Source of the DNA: an uncultured Micrococcales bacterium
GTDB lineage: Bacteria > Actinomycetota > Actinomycetes > S36-B12 > UBA10799
Reading direction: 5' to 3'
Assembly: GCA_937952095.1 (NCBI GenBank)
Contig: CALFYG010000152.1
Location: forward strand, 1 to 5,066
DNA length: 5,066 nucleotides
Below the pieces are notes generated by a model that ran no database searches, was not told where the DNA came from, and saw only the letters and a program-made list of their open reading frames with translations. Position numbers and translations under genes: made by a program. This document shows positions 1 through 5,066 of the stretch, piece after piece (position 1 is the stretch's first letter; every line of letters begins with the position of its first letter).

Positions 1-42
1 TTCTTCTTCGCGGTGCTGCTGCTCTACTCGGGTCTCAAGTGA
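1..42 (+). CDS. C-terminal end of an unidentified membrane protein (partial)
   Basis: Reading frame 1 is open from the window edge to a TGA at 40-42 and gives FFFAVLLLYSGLK. This is a hydrophobic stretch ending in a short polar tail, as expected for the last membrane helix of an integral membrane protein. The rest of the gene lies to the left of the window. It is followed after 40 bases by the next gene on the same strand, so the two could be cotranscribed. Thirteen residues are too few to assign a family. A multi-pass transporter is the simplest guess, but it is only inferred from hydrophobicity. Confidence 0.55.
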   Translation, partial: FFFAVLLLYSGLK

Positions 43-69
43 TCTTTGCCTGGAACCCGGTCGGGCTGG

Positions 70-75
70 CACACT
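70..75 (+). promoter_or_regulatory. Possible leaderless-type -10 (CACACT)
   Basis: CACACT lies 7 bases before the GTG at 83. It matches the two most conserved positions (A2 and T6) of the actinobacterial TANNNT -10 element but lacks the first T. A weak -35-like TTGCCT at 46-51 is 18 bases upstream. No purine-rich ribosome binding site stands at a normal distance from the GTG, so a transcript starting at or next to the start codon would explain translation. Taken alone the match is weak. It gains some weight because the other three gene starts here show the same geometry. Confidence 0.25.
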
Positions 76-82
76 CTGGCGA

Positions 83-1045
83 GTGATCTGGAAACAGTCC
101 CTTCTGTACCGTCTGTGGGTGGTCGGTGGCCTGGTCGCCATCGTGTTCGTCGTGGTGCGGGTGGGCATCAGCACCAAGCCCGGGGACGAACCCCCCTACC
201 TCGTGTTCGGCGCCGCTGTGGGCATCTACCTGATGGGCATCCTGCTCATGCAGGGGATCGCGCTGTTGCGCACCAACCCCACACCTGAGGTCGAAGCCAC
301 GCCTGCCGGCGAACTCCCGCAGACGCCGCAGGGCATGCAGGCCGCGCTCACGCTGCCGGGCGCGGACGGGGCTCGGGCCCGCTCCGGGGCGAAACGTGCA
401 CACAAGCAGTCGATCGGGCTGTTCATCCCCACCGCGCTGATCGCGATCCTGCTGCCGTTGGGTGGATACCTGTACATCTCCGGAACGGTGACCGGCGTGT
501 GGCAGCCGTTCGGGGAGACCGGGATCGGGATCCCGATCGCGGCGCTGCCGGGCCTGGCCATGGTGTTGGTGATGGCGCTGATGCTGCCGTTCAACATGCG
601 CCGGGCGCGGGAGGCGACCGATGACTACAACTCGGGGCTGGGCCTACGCATCTCCGCGACACCGAAGTCCATCCTGTTGCCGCGCATCGGCACAGATGGG
701 ATCGGCCACCATGTGGTCGGGCCGACCGTGATGGAGGGGGAGCGGTACGGGCGGCACGTGGTGATGGAGGCGTACTCGGGCAGCACGGCAGTGCTCGTGC
801 AGGCGCCCACGGAGCCCTTCCGGCTCACCGGTTCCGGTGGTCGGGTCAGTGCCGACGGGCCGGTGCCGGGGTGGGTGAACCAGGCGCTCACACGGGTCCC
901 CAGCGATTCCCGGTGGCACAAGGTGACCATCGAGGGTGGGCCCGCCGGGATCCGTGCCGACCGCAAGGGGTCGGCGCTGGACTCCGACTGGCTCGTCGAC
1001 CTGTGGCTGGCCGAGGTGCTCGCCGATGCGAAGTCCGGCGGCTGA
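83..1045 (+). CDS. Four-segment membrane protein with cytosolic C-terminal domain, function unknown
   Basis: I do not recognise this 320-residue protein. It begins at GTG 83, which puts a short basic N-terminus before the first helix. Hydrophobic segments lie near residues 11-29, 39-62, 111-134 and 148-171. The loop after segment 2 (63-110) is rich in Pro and Ala and ends in Arg/Lys, and segment 4 is followed by RRAR. By the positive-inside rule, the N-terminus, this loop and the whole C-terminal region (173-320) should be cytosolic. The C-terminal region is a soluble domain with a His pair at 209-210, a GERYGR stretch at 219-224, a GG-containing stretch around 285-290 and an amphipathic end with WLVDLWLAEVLA at 303-314. 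No catalytic motif is evident. The MFS gene follows after 17 bases on the same strand. Codon use matches its neighbours, and the third-position G/C bias supports it as a real gene. Confidence 0.85.
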   Translation: MIWKQSLLYRLWVVGGLVAIVFVVVRVGISTKPGDEPPYLVFGAAVGIYLMGILLMQGIALLRTNPTPEVEATPAGELPQTPQGMQAALTLPGADGARARSGAKRAHKQSIGLFIPTALIAILLPLGGYLYISGTVTGVWQPFGETGIGIPIAALPGLAMVLVMALMLPFNMRRAREATDDYNSGLGLRISATPKSILLPRIGTDGIGHHVVGPTVMEGERYGRHVVMEAYSGSTAVLVQAPTEPFRLTGSGGRVSADGPVPGWVNQALTRVPSDSRWHKVTIEGGPAGIRADRKGSALDSDWLVDLWLAEVLADAKSGG

Positions 1046-1050
1046 TTTGA

Positions 1051-1056
1051 CATCGT
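1051..1056 (+). promoter_or_regulatory. Possible leaderless-type -10 (CATCGT)
   Basis: CATCGT ends exactly 6 bases before the GTG at 1063 and has A2 and T6 of the TANNNT -10 consensus. The only purine-rich run (GAGGGG, 1057-1062) abuts the GTG with no spacer, too close for a normal Shine-Dalgarno interaction. No convincing -35 is seen at the right distance. The transporter may simply be read from an upstream promoter, so this call is tentative. Confidence 0.2.
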
Positions 1057-1062
1057 GAGGGG

Positions 1063-2646
1063 GTGAGCCAAGCGCCCCCTCAACCGGCACGTGCGGGAGT
1101 CGTCCTGGCGACCTTGATCGTGGTCGCCGGGGTCGCCAACCTGAACCTGTCGGTGGCCAATGTCGCCCTTCCGTCGATCGGACGGTACTTCGATGCCGAT
1201 CAGTCCGCCCTCAACCTCATCGCGGTGGGCTTCTCCCTTGGGCTCGCGGCCTCGGTGCTCTATCTCGGTGCGGTGGGTGACCATTCGGGGCGCAAACTCC
1301 TGCTGCTGATCGGCACGGCGCTGTCGATCCCGGCTGCGCTGCTGGCCGCCTTCGCATGGGATGAACTCGTGCTGGTGATCGCCCGGATCCTCGGCGGGGT
1401 GTGCGCCGGCATGGCGTATCCCACCACCCTTGCGCTGATCACCGCTTTGTGGGCCGACGGCCCCGCGCGCACAAAGGCGATCGCACGATGGTCGGCCATC
1501 GGCAGTGGCGTCATGGTGATCGGCCCGCTGACCTCGGGCTGGCTGCTGGAGCACTTCTGGTGGGGGTCGGTATTCCTGGTCACCGTGCCGTTGGCGGCCA
1601 TCGCCTTCGCGCTGGCGTGGGTGCTGATCCCTGCCCATGTGAACGAGACCACCGAGCCCGTGGACCACCAGGGTGGGCTGCTGTCCATGGTTCTCATCGC
1701 CAGTCTCGTGTTGGCCATCAACTTCGCCGCCGTACCCGGGGGCTGGGGGATCGGTCTGGCGTGTGCGGCGGTGGCGTTGATCGCCGGCGCCTTCTTCGTG
1801 CGTCGGCAGCAACGGGTCGAGAACCCCTTGTTCGACCTCACCGTGGCCCGCCGCCGGATCTTCTGGGTGGCGGCGGTGGCCGGCATCATCGTCTTCGGAA
1901 CGCTGATGGGAACGATGTACATCGGCCAGCAGTTCCTGCAGAACGTCCTGGGATACGACCCGCTGGAGTCGGGGGTCTCGGTGATCCCGATGTCGATCGC
2001 CATGGTCGCGGTCGCGGCACTGAGCGCCAAGATGGTGGTGGCGCGTGGGTCTCGTGCGACCTTGCTGCTCGGCTACCTGTTCTTCCTGGTCGGCTTCGCG
2101 GTGATGCTCGTGTTGTGGGATGTGTCCACTCCGTACTGGGCGATCGCGCTGGCCTACATCTTCGTCGGGCTCGGCGTGGGGTTCGCCGGGACGCCGGCAT
2201 CCCACTCCTTGACAGCGTCGGTCCCGGTCCATCGAGCGGGGATGGCGTCGGGCACCGCCGACCTCCAGCGCGACCTCGGCGGTGCGGTGATGCAGTCCAT
2301 CCTCGGCGTTCTGCTCACTGTGGGTTACGGTGCTGCGATTGCCTCAGCGGTCGCGTCCTCCCCGCAGAGCAACCTCGTCAATGACGAGATCCAGACCCAG
2401 TTGCAGAAGTCCTACGCGGGCGCGGAGGCGGTGGGTGCGCAATACCCGCAATACCAGTCTGTGATCGAGGAGGCCGCACGAAAGGCCTTCCTGGAGGGAT
2501 CGAACGCCGCCTATGCCGCGGGGATCATCGCCATCCTCATCGCAGTGGCGATCACGTGGTTCGCCTACCCGCGCAAGCAGGACGAGCTCGACCTTGTCGC
2601 GCAGTATCAGCGTGAGGACACGCAGTCGCCGACAGGCGTCCATTGA
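1063..2646 (+). CDS. MFS permease, DHA2 (14-segment drug:H+ antiporter) type
   Basis: The 527-residue product is a cytoplasmic-membrane major facilitator, most likely a proton-linked exporter of small, perhaps toxic, compounds; the substrate cannot be read from sequence. About 14 hydrophobic segments can be placed: 12-34, 48-71, 79-97, 100-125, 141-162, 167-190, 203-222, 228-247, 267-290, 302-322, 333-352, 357-378, 404-428 and 483-502. Motif A appears between segments 2 and 3 as GDHSGRK (72-78). The antiporter motif C in segment 5 appears around 147-159 with GP at 154-155. The DHA2-typical segment 1 motif NVALPSIG is at 33-40, and RDLGG at 403-407 precedes segment 13. A long polar external loop (429-482) before the last helix is usual in this family, as is the length. 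One oddity is that the acidic residue normally in segment 1 (Asp34 of QacA) is Asn28 here. The GTG at 1063 leaves a 10-residue cytosolic N-terminus. The gene is 17 bases after the preceding gene and 24 before the next. Confidence 0.93.
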   Translation: MSQAPPQPARAGVVLATLIVVAGVANLNLSVANVALPSIGRYFDADQSALNLIAVGFSLGLAASVLYLGAVGDHSGRKLLLLIGTALSIPAALLAAFAWDELVLVIARILGGVCAGMAYPTTLALITALWADGPARTKAIARWSAIGSGVMVIGPLTSGWLLEHFWWGSVFLVTVPLAAIAFALAWVLIPAHVNETTEPVDHQGGLLSMVLIASLVLAINFAAVPGGWGIGLACAAVALIAGAFFVRRQQRVENPLFDLTVARRRIFWVAAVAGIIVFGTLMGTMYIGQQFLQNVLGYDPLESGVSVIPMSIAMVAVAALSAKMVVARGSRATLLLGYLFFLVGFAVMLVLWDVSTPYWAIALAYIFVGLGVGFAGTPASHSLTASVPVHRAGMASGTADLQRDLGGAVMQSILGVLLTVGYGAAIASAVASSPQSNLVNDEIQTQLQKSYAGAEAVGAQYPQYQSVIEEAARKAFLEGSNAAYAAGIIAILIAVAITWFAYPRKQDELDLVAQYQREDTQSPTGVH

Positions 2647-2657
2647 TCAACCTCCCA

Positions 2658-2663
2658 TAACGT
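2658..2663 (+). promoter_or_regulatory. Leaderless-type -10 (TAACGT) before the diguanylate cyclase
   Basis: TAACGT fits TANNNT fully and ends 7 bases before the ATG at 2671, so transcription would begin at or beside the start codon. The nearby GGGGG (2664-2668) is only 2 bases from the ATG, too close for a typical Shine-Dalgarno. This site supports ATG 2671 over the in-frame GTG at 2662, which would overlap the hexamer. The hexamer begins in the loop of a small inverted repeat (arms 2652-2657 and 2663-2668, one T-G mismatch). No clear -35 is seen. Confidence 0.38.
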
Positions 2664-2670
2664 GGGGGCC

Positions 2671-4299
2671 ATGCAGTGGCAGGTGAGCGTGTACGCCCTT
2701 GCGCTGTTCGCGGCGGCCGGGATCATGCTCGTGGCGCTGATGTTCGTGTGGCCGCGACGGCGCGCGATCGGTGGTCGCCCGCTGGCCGGTCTGCTGCTCG
2801 CCGCGATCCTGTGGAGCGTCGGCTATGCGTTCGAGGCGATGGCGACGACAGTGACCGCGAAGGTCGTCTTCGGCACCATCGGCTATCCGGGTGCGCTCGC
2901 GGTCCCGGTGTTCTTCTTCCTCTTCGTCGTCGAGTACACGCAGAGTGAGAAGTGGGCGCCGCGGCCGCGCTGGCTGGTGTGGATCGTGCCGGCCTTCTGC
3001 GTCCTGGCGGCGGTGACGAACTCCTTCCACCATCAACTGTGGACCGAGTTCGTCATGGAACCGAACAACATCCTGGTGTACAAACACGGGCCATTGTTCT
3101 TCCTGGTGATCGGGTACAGCTACCTGCTTCTCCTGGCGAGCATCGGCATCCTGCTCGCAGCGTTCGGGCGTCACGACGCCAGTTACCGCAACCAATTCAT
3201 CCTCGCCCTGGTGCTCGCCTTCTTCCCGATCCTCGGATCGGTCGCGTACGTCTTCGGCTTCAGCCCGTTCCCCGATCAGGACCCTGCCCCGATCGCCTTC
3301 TCCATCACTGCCATCGGGCTCACCTGGGGCCTTCTGCGCCAGGGGCTGCTGACCGTGGTGCCCATCGCACAGGAGTCCGTGCTCCAGAACCTCCATGACG
3401 CCGTGCTCGTGCTCGACGCGGCGAACCGGGTGGCGATGGTCAACGGCGCGCTCGTGCGGTGGCTGGGCCTGACCCGGACCGACCTGGTGGGTCTGCCGGT
3501 GGAGTCGCTGCTCGCGCCTTGGCCCGGATTGCTGCACACGGTGTACAGCAGTCGCGACGACACCGACGTGTTCATCGACCACCCGACGCCCCGGTACGTG
3601 GATGTGCGGCGCTCCATGGTGACCGATGAGCGCGACCGGCTGCGTGGGCGCGTGTTGGTGTTGCGGGATGTCAACGCCCTGCGGCTCACCGAACTGGAAC
3701 TGCGTGATGCCAATGAGAAGCTCACCGCGCAGTTGGCCACGATCCACACTCTGCAGGACGGTCTGCGTGAGCAGGCGCTGCGCGATCCGTTGACCGGCTT
3801 GTACAACCGGCGCTACCTCGAGGAGACGTTCGGGCGCGAACTGGCCCGTGCGGCCCGCGAACGCACGCCCTTGAGCCTGGTCATGATCGACCTCGACAAC
3901 TTCAAGCGGCTCAACGATGAGCACGGCCACGCCGCCGGAGATCAGGTCCTGAGGTGGTTCGGCGATCTGCTGCGGGCCCGGTTGCGGCCAGGCGACATCG
4001 CATGCCGCTACGGCGGTGAGGAGTTCATCGTGTTGATGCCGACCGCGTCGGCGGAAGTTGCGATGGAGCGGGCCGAGCAGTTGCGCTACGCGTTCACGCC
4101 ACTGGTCGCCACGGCCTCGGGACAGCGGCTGACCAACGTGACGCTGTCGGCCGGAATGGCGGTCTTCCCCGAAGACGCACACAGCGCCAGTGAGCTGCGC
4201 AGGTGTGCCGATGTCGCCCTGTACGCCGCCAAGCGGTCGGGTCGAAACCGTGTGTCCGCCTATGGCCAACGGGTGCCCGCGCAGTCACCCGAGCAGTAG
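2671..4299 (+). CDS. Membrane diguanylate cyclase: 7TM sensor, PAS, GGDEF
   Basis: The enzyme is expected to make cyclic di-GMP from two GTP at the inner face of the membrane in response to a signal sensed by its N-terminal half. The 542 residues hold seven hydrophobic segments (about 5-26, 37-58, 65-89, 101-116, 140-165, 173-195 and 207-225) that resemble the seven-helix sensor module found before some histidine kinases (HisKA_7TM). A PAS-like domain follows (about 235-335), then a charged signalling helix (336-370) and a GGDEF domain (371-532). The GGDEF domain opens with DPLTGLYNRRYL. It keeps metal ligand Asp407, guanine-binding Asn415 and Asp424, and the active-site GGEEF at 448-452. RPGD at 439-442 sits five residues before GGEEF, exactly where the RxxD product-inhibition site belongs. 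All residues needed for synthesis are therefore present, and feedback inhibition is predicted. No EAL or HD-GYP domain is present. An in-frame GTG at 2662 would add three residues; ATG 2671 is preferred because of the adjoining -10-like element. Confidence 0.94.
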   Translation: MQWQVSVYALALFAAAGIMLVALMFVWPRRRAIGGRPLAGLLLAAILWSVGYAFEAMATTVTAKVVFGTIGYPGALAVPVFFFLFVVEYTQSEKWAPRPRWLVWIVPAFCVLAAVTNSFHHQLWTEFVMEPNNILVYKHGPLFFLVIGYSYLLLLASIGILLAAFGRHDASYRNQFILALVLAFFPILGSVAYVFGFSPFPDQDPAPIAFSITAIGLTWGLLRQGLLTVVPIAQESVLQNLHDAVLVLDAANRVAMVNGALVRWLGLTRTDLVGLPVESLLAPWPGLLHTVYSSRDDTDVFIDHPTPRYVDVRRSMVTDERDRLRGRVLVLRDVNALRLTELELRDANEKLTAQLATIHTLQDGLREQALRDPLTGLYNRRYLEETFGRELARAARERTPLSLVMIDLDNFKRLNDEHGHAAGDQVLRWFGDLLRARLRPGDIACRYGGEEFIVLMPTASAEVAMERAEQLRYAFTPLVATASGQRLTNVTLSAGMAVFPEDAHSASELRRCADVALYAAKRSGRNRVSAYGQRVPAQSPEQ

Positions 4300-4301
4300 C
4301 G

Positions 4302-5000
4302 TCACGGCTGGGGTGGGCCCCAGAAGAACATGTCGAACCGGTCGGCGCCGGCGGCGACCGCCTCGGCGTACATGAAGGACCCGTCGTAGAGCGGCTCGTT
4401 CAGGATGATGCCGTCGAGGCCGTCGGGCACCAACTCGTGCAGTTCGTGCAGGTCGTCGAGATGTTTGATCCCACCGTTGGCCACGACCTTGGCGTGGGTC
4501 TGGTCGCAGAACTCCTTGAGCAGGTGCCGGTCTTCATGGCGCCAGTGGTGATGCGTGGCGACGTCGGTGATCAGGTAACGACGGCACCCCGCTTCGTCAA
4601 GCGTGGCGCGGATGTCGAAGACATCGGGCCGGCGGATGTCCAGGCCGACGGCCAGCAGGTCGCCGTGTGCGCCCAGGGCGTTCTGGGTCCACTGCAGGTC
4701 GGTGGGTTCGATGACGATGCGGCTGGGCTTCGCGGCCATGGCCGTGCGCAGGGCGCTCTCATCGGCGATGCCGGAGGCCAGCTGGACATGGGCGCCGGTG
4801 GCTCGCGCGATGGACGTGTAGTTGGTCTCGCCGGGGTCGTTGTCGACCACATGCACCCACGATGCGCCCTGCTCGGCCCACGCGGCGATCGCCTTCTCCG
4901 GGGTGCCGTACTCGGCCTCGGTGCCGGGGACGAAAGGCAGTTGGGCCAGGCCATCGGTGATGGTGACCTGCGGGAGCAGTGCCAGCGGGTACAGAGTCAT
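4302..5000 (-). CDS. HisA/PriA-like TIM barrel lacking the catalytic residues
   Basis: The 232-residue product follows the HisA/PriA (phosphoribosyl isomerase) fold from end to end. Recognisable parts are TEAEYG (27-32), GASWVHVVD (45-53), AVGLD (117-121, end of strand 5), TDV (145-147), the phosphate-binding NGGI with LDDL (175-184) and DGIIL near 196-200. Compared, from memory, with M. tuberculosis PriA, the catalytic base Asp11 corresponds to Thr13 and the catalytic acid Asp175 to His150. Arg19 is not conserved, and the loop carrying Arg143 and Trp145 is missing (a deletion of roughly 20 residues after residue 122). The catalytic DGT triplet is HHH (150-152). Known family members isomerise ProFAR in histidine synthesis, and PriA also isomerises PRA in tryptophan synthesis; this protein probably does neither. 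The frame is intact and the G/C-rich third positions argue against decay. No his or trp gene is adjacent. The ATG at 5000 fits the TAGGCT -10 six bases upstream. It converges on the cyclase gene with a 2-base gap. Confidence 0.85.
   Translation of the reverse strand: MTLYPLALLPQVTITDGLAQLPFVPGTEAEYGTPEKAIAAWAEQGASWVHVVDNDPGETNYTSIARATGAHVQLASGIADESALRTAMAAKPSRIVIEPTDLQWTQNALGAHGDLLAVGLDIRRPDVFDIRATLDEAGCRRYLITDVATHHHWRHEDRHLLKEFCDQTHAKVVANGGIKHLDDLHELHELVPDGLDGIILNEPLYDGSFMYAEAVAAGADRFDMFFWGPPQP
4308..4323. repeat. Perfect hairpin at the convergent gene junction, possible two-way terminator
   Basis: CTGGGG (4308-4313) and CCCCAG (4318-4323) form a perfect 6-bp GC-rich stem with a 4-base loop. 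It sits 9 bases after the cyclase stop codon and inside the last codons (WGPPQ region) of the opposite-strand gene. Being symmetric it could slow polymerase from either side, and there is no other room for a terminator between genes 2 bases apart. No T-run follows on either strand, so it is not a standard intrinsic terminator. Its symmetry may simply reflect GC-rich coding. Confidence 0.3.
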
Positions 5001-5006
5001 GGCGCC

Positions 5007-5012
5007 AGCCTA
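5007..5012 (-). promoter_or_regulatory. Leaderless promoter -10 (TAGGCT) of the HisA-like gene
   Basis: On the minus strand TAGGCT matches TANNNT fully and is followed by exactly 6 bases and then the ATG at 5000. This places the transcription start on the A of the start codon. It is the classic geometry of actinobacterial leaderless genes. No Shine-Dalgarno-like purine run lies in the 20 bases before the ATG. A -35-like TTCAGC lies 19 bases upstream of the hexamer and is a poor match. Confidence 0.5.
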
Positions 5013-5028
5013 GTCAGCGGCTGCGACC

Positions 5029-5048
5029 GAGGCTGAAGGTGCAGCCTC
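5029..5048. repeat. Perfect 7-bp inverted repeat upstream of the HisA-like gene
   Basis: GAGGCTG (5029-5035) and CAGCCTC (5042-5048) flank a 6-base spacer. The repeat lies in the intergenic stretch 5001-5066, where I see no gene. It overlaps the region where a -35 for the TAGGCT promoter would fall, so it could be an operator. On the minus strand a TAA at 5061-5059 precedes it, so it could equally be the terminator hairpin of an upstream minus-strand gene ending just outside or at the window edge. No T-run is present. Confidence 0.3.
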
Positions 5049-5066
5049 CGGGCAGCGGTTAGTCCC

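Noticed and set aside
1047..1052. Perfect -35 hexamer TTGACA before the transporter gene
   Set aside because: At a 17-base spacing the -10 position is AAGCGC (1070-1075), inside the coding region and without a match. No plausible later start codon precedes the first membrane helix.
625..2232. Long minus-strand open frame (535 codons) opposite the membrane protein and transporter genes
   Set aside because: The translation is rich in Arg, His, Asp and Gln with no domain or hydrophobic core. It spans two convincing plus-strand genes and is a typical by-product of their GC-rich third positions.
2662..2670. Upstream GTG as start of the diguanylate cyclase
   Set aside because: It adds only three residues, has no ribosome binding site, and would overlap the TAACGT -10-like element that is well placed for the ATG at 2671. 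It is not excluded.
2647..4269. Long minus-strand open frame (540 codons) opposite the diguanylate cyclase
   Set aside because: It is low-complexity and His/Arg/Gln-rich, and lies opposite a protein with clear 7TM, PAS and GGDEF domains. It is a shadow frame.
4302..5000. Naming the barrel gene hisA or priA
   Set aside because: Both catalytic aspartates and the Arg143/Trp145 loop are missing, and no histidine or tryptophan genes are nearby, so the symbol would imply an activity the sequence does not support.
4302..5000. Calling the barrel gene a pseudogene
   Set aside because: The frame is uninterrupted, codon bias is normal, the length is close to the family's apart from one loop deletion, and the promoter is well formed.
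4203..5036. Plus-strand open frame of 277 codons at the right end
   Set aside because: It is longer than the minus-strand gene it covers, but only the minus-strand product aligns with a known fold (HisA/PriA) and has a promoter. The plus frame also overlaps the end of the cyclase gene.

Overview
The window looks like a stretch of a GC-rich actinobacterial chromosome. Three things point that way. G or C dominates third codon positions in all four complete genes. The starts lack spaced Shine-Dalgarno sequences and instead carry -10-like hexamers 6-7 bases upstream, the arrangement of leaderless transcripts common in Actinobacteria. The last gene resembles actinobacterial PriA/HisA more closely than other HisA proteins. 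I cannot name a genus.

Layout from left to right. Bases 1-42 are the last 13 codons of a membrane protein that begins outside the window. Bases 83-1045 (+) encode a 320-residue unrecognised protein with four membrane segments and a conserved-looking cytosolic C-terminal domain. Bases 1063-2646 (+) encode a 14-segment DHA2-type major facilitator (drug:H+ antiporter-like) permease. Bases 2671-4299 (+) encode a membrane diguanylate cyclase with a seven-segment sensor region, a PAS-like domain, a signalling helix and a GGDEF domain with an intact GGEEF active site and RPGD inhibitory site. Bases 4302-5000 (-) converge on it with a 2-base gap and encode a HisA/PriA-like TIM barrel. Bases 5001-5066 are intergenic, with a leaderless-type promoter and one perfect 7-bp hairpin.

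The three plus-strand genes are closely spaced (17 and 24 bases) and could be cotranscribed, although each also has its own candidate start-proximal -10. Nothing shows a shared pathway: they look like a small group of membrane proteins (unknown, efflux, c-di-GMP signalling). There are no RNA genes, mobile elements, CRISPR repeats or phage genes.

The most interesting item is the HisA/PriA-like protein. Its barrel framework and C-terminal phosphate-binding motif are kept. Both catalytic aspartates of PriA are replaced (Thr13 and His150), the substrate-switching loop after strand 5 is absent, and a histidine cluster sits where the DGT catalytic loop should be. It is probably not a histidine or tryptophan biosynthesis isomerase and may be a repurposed barrel.
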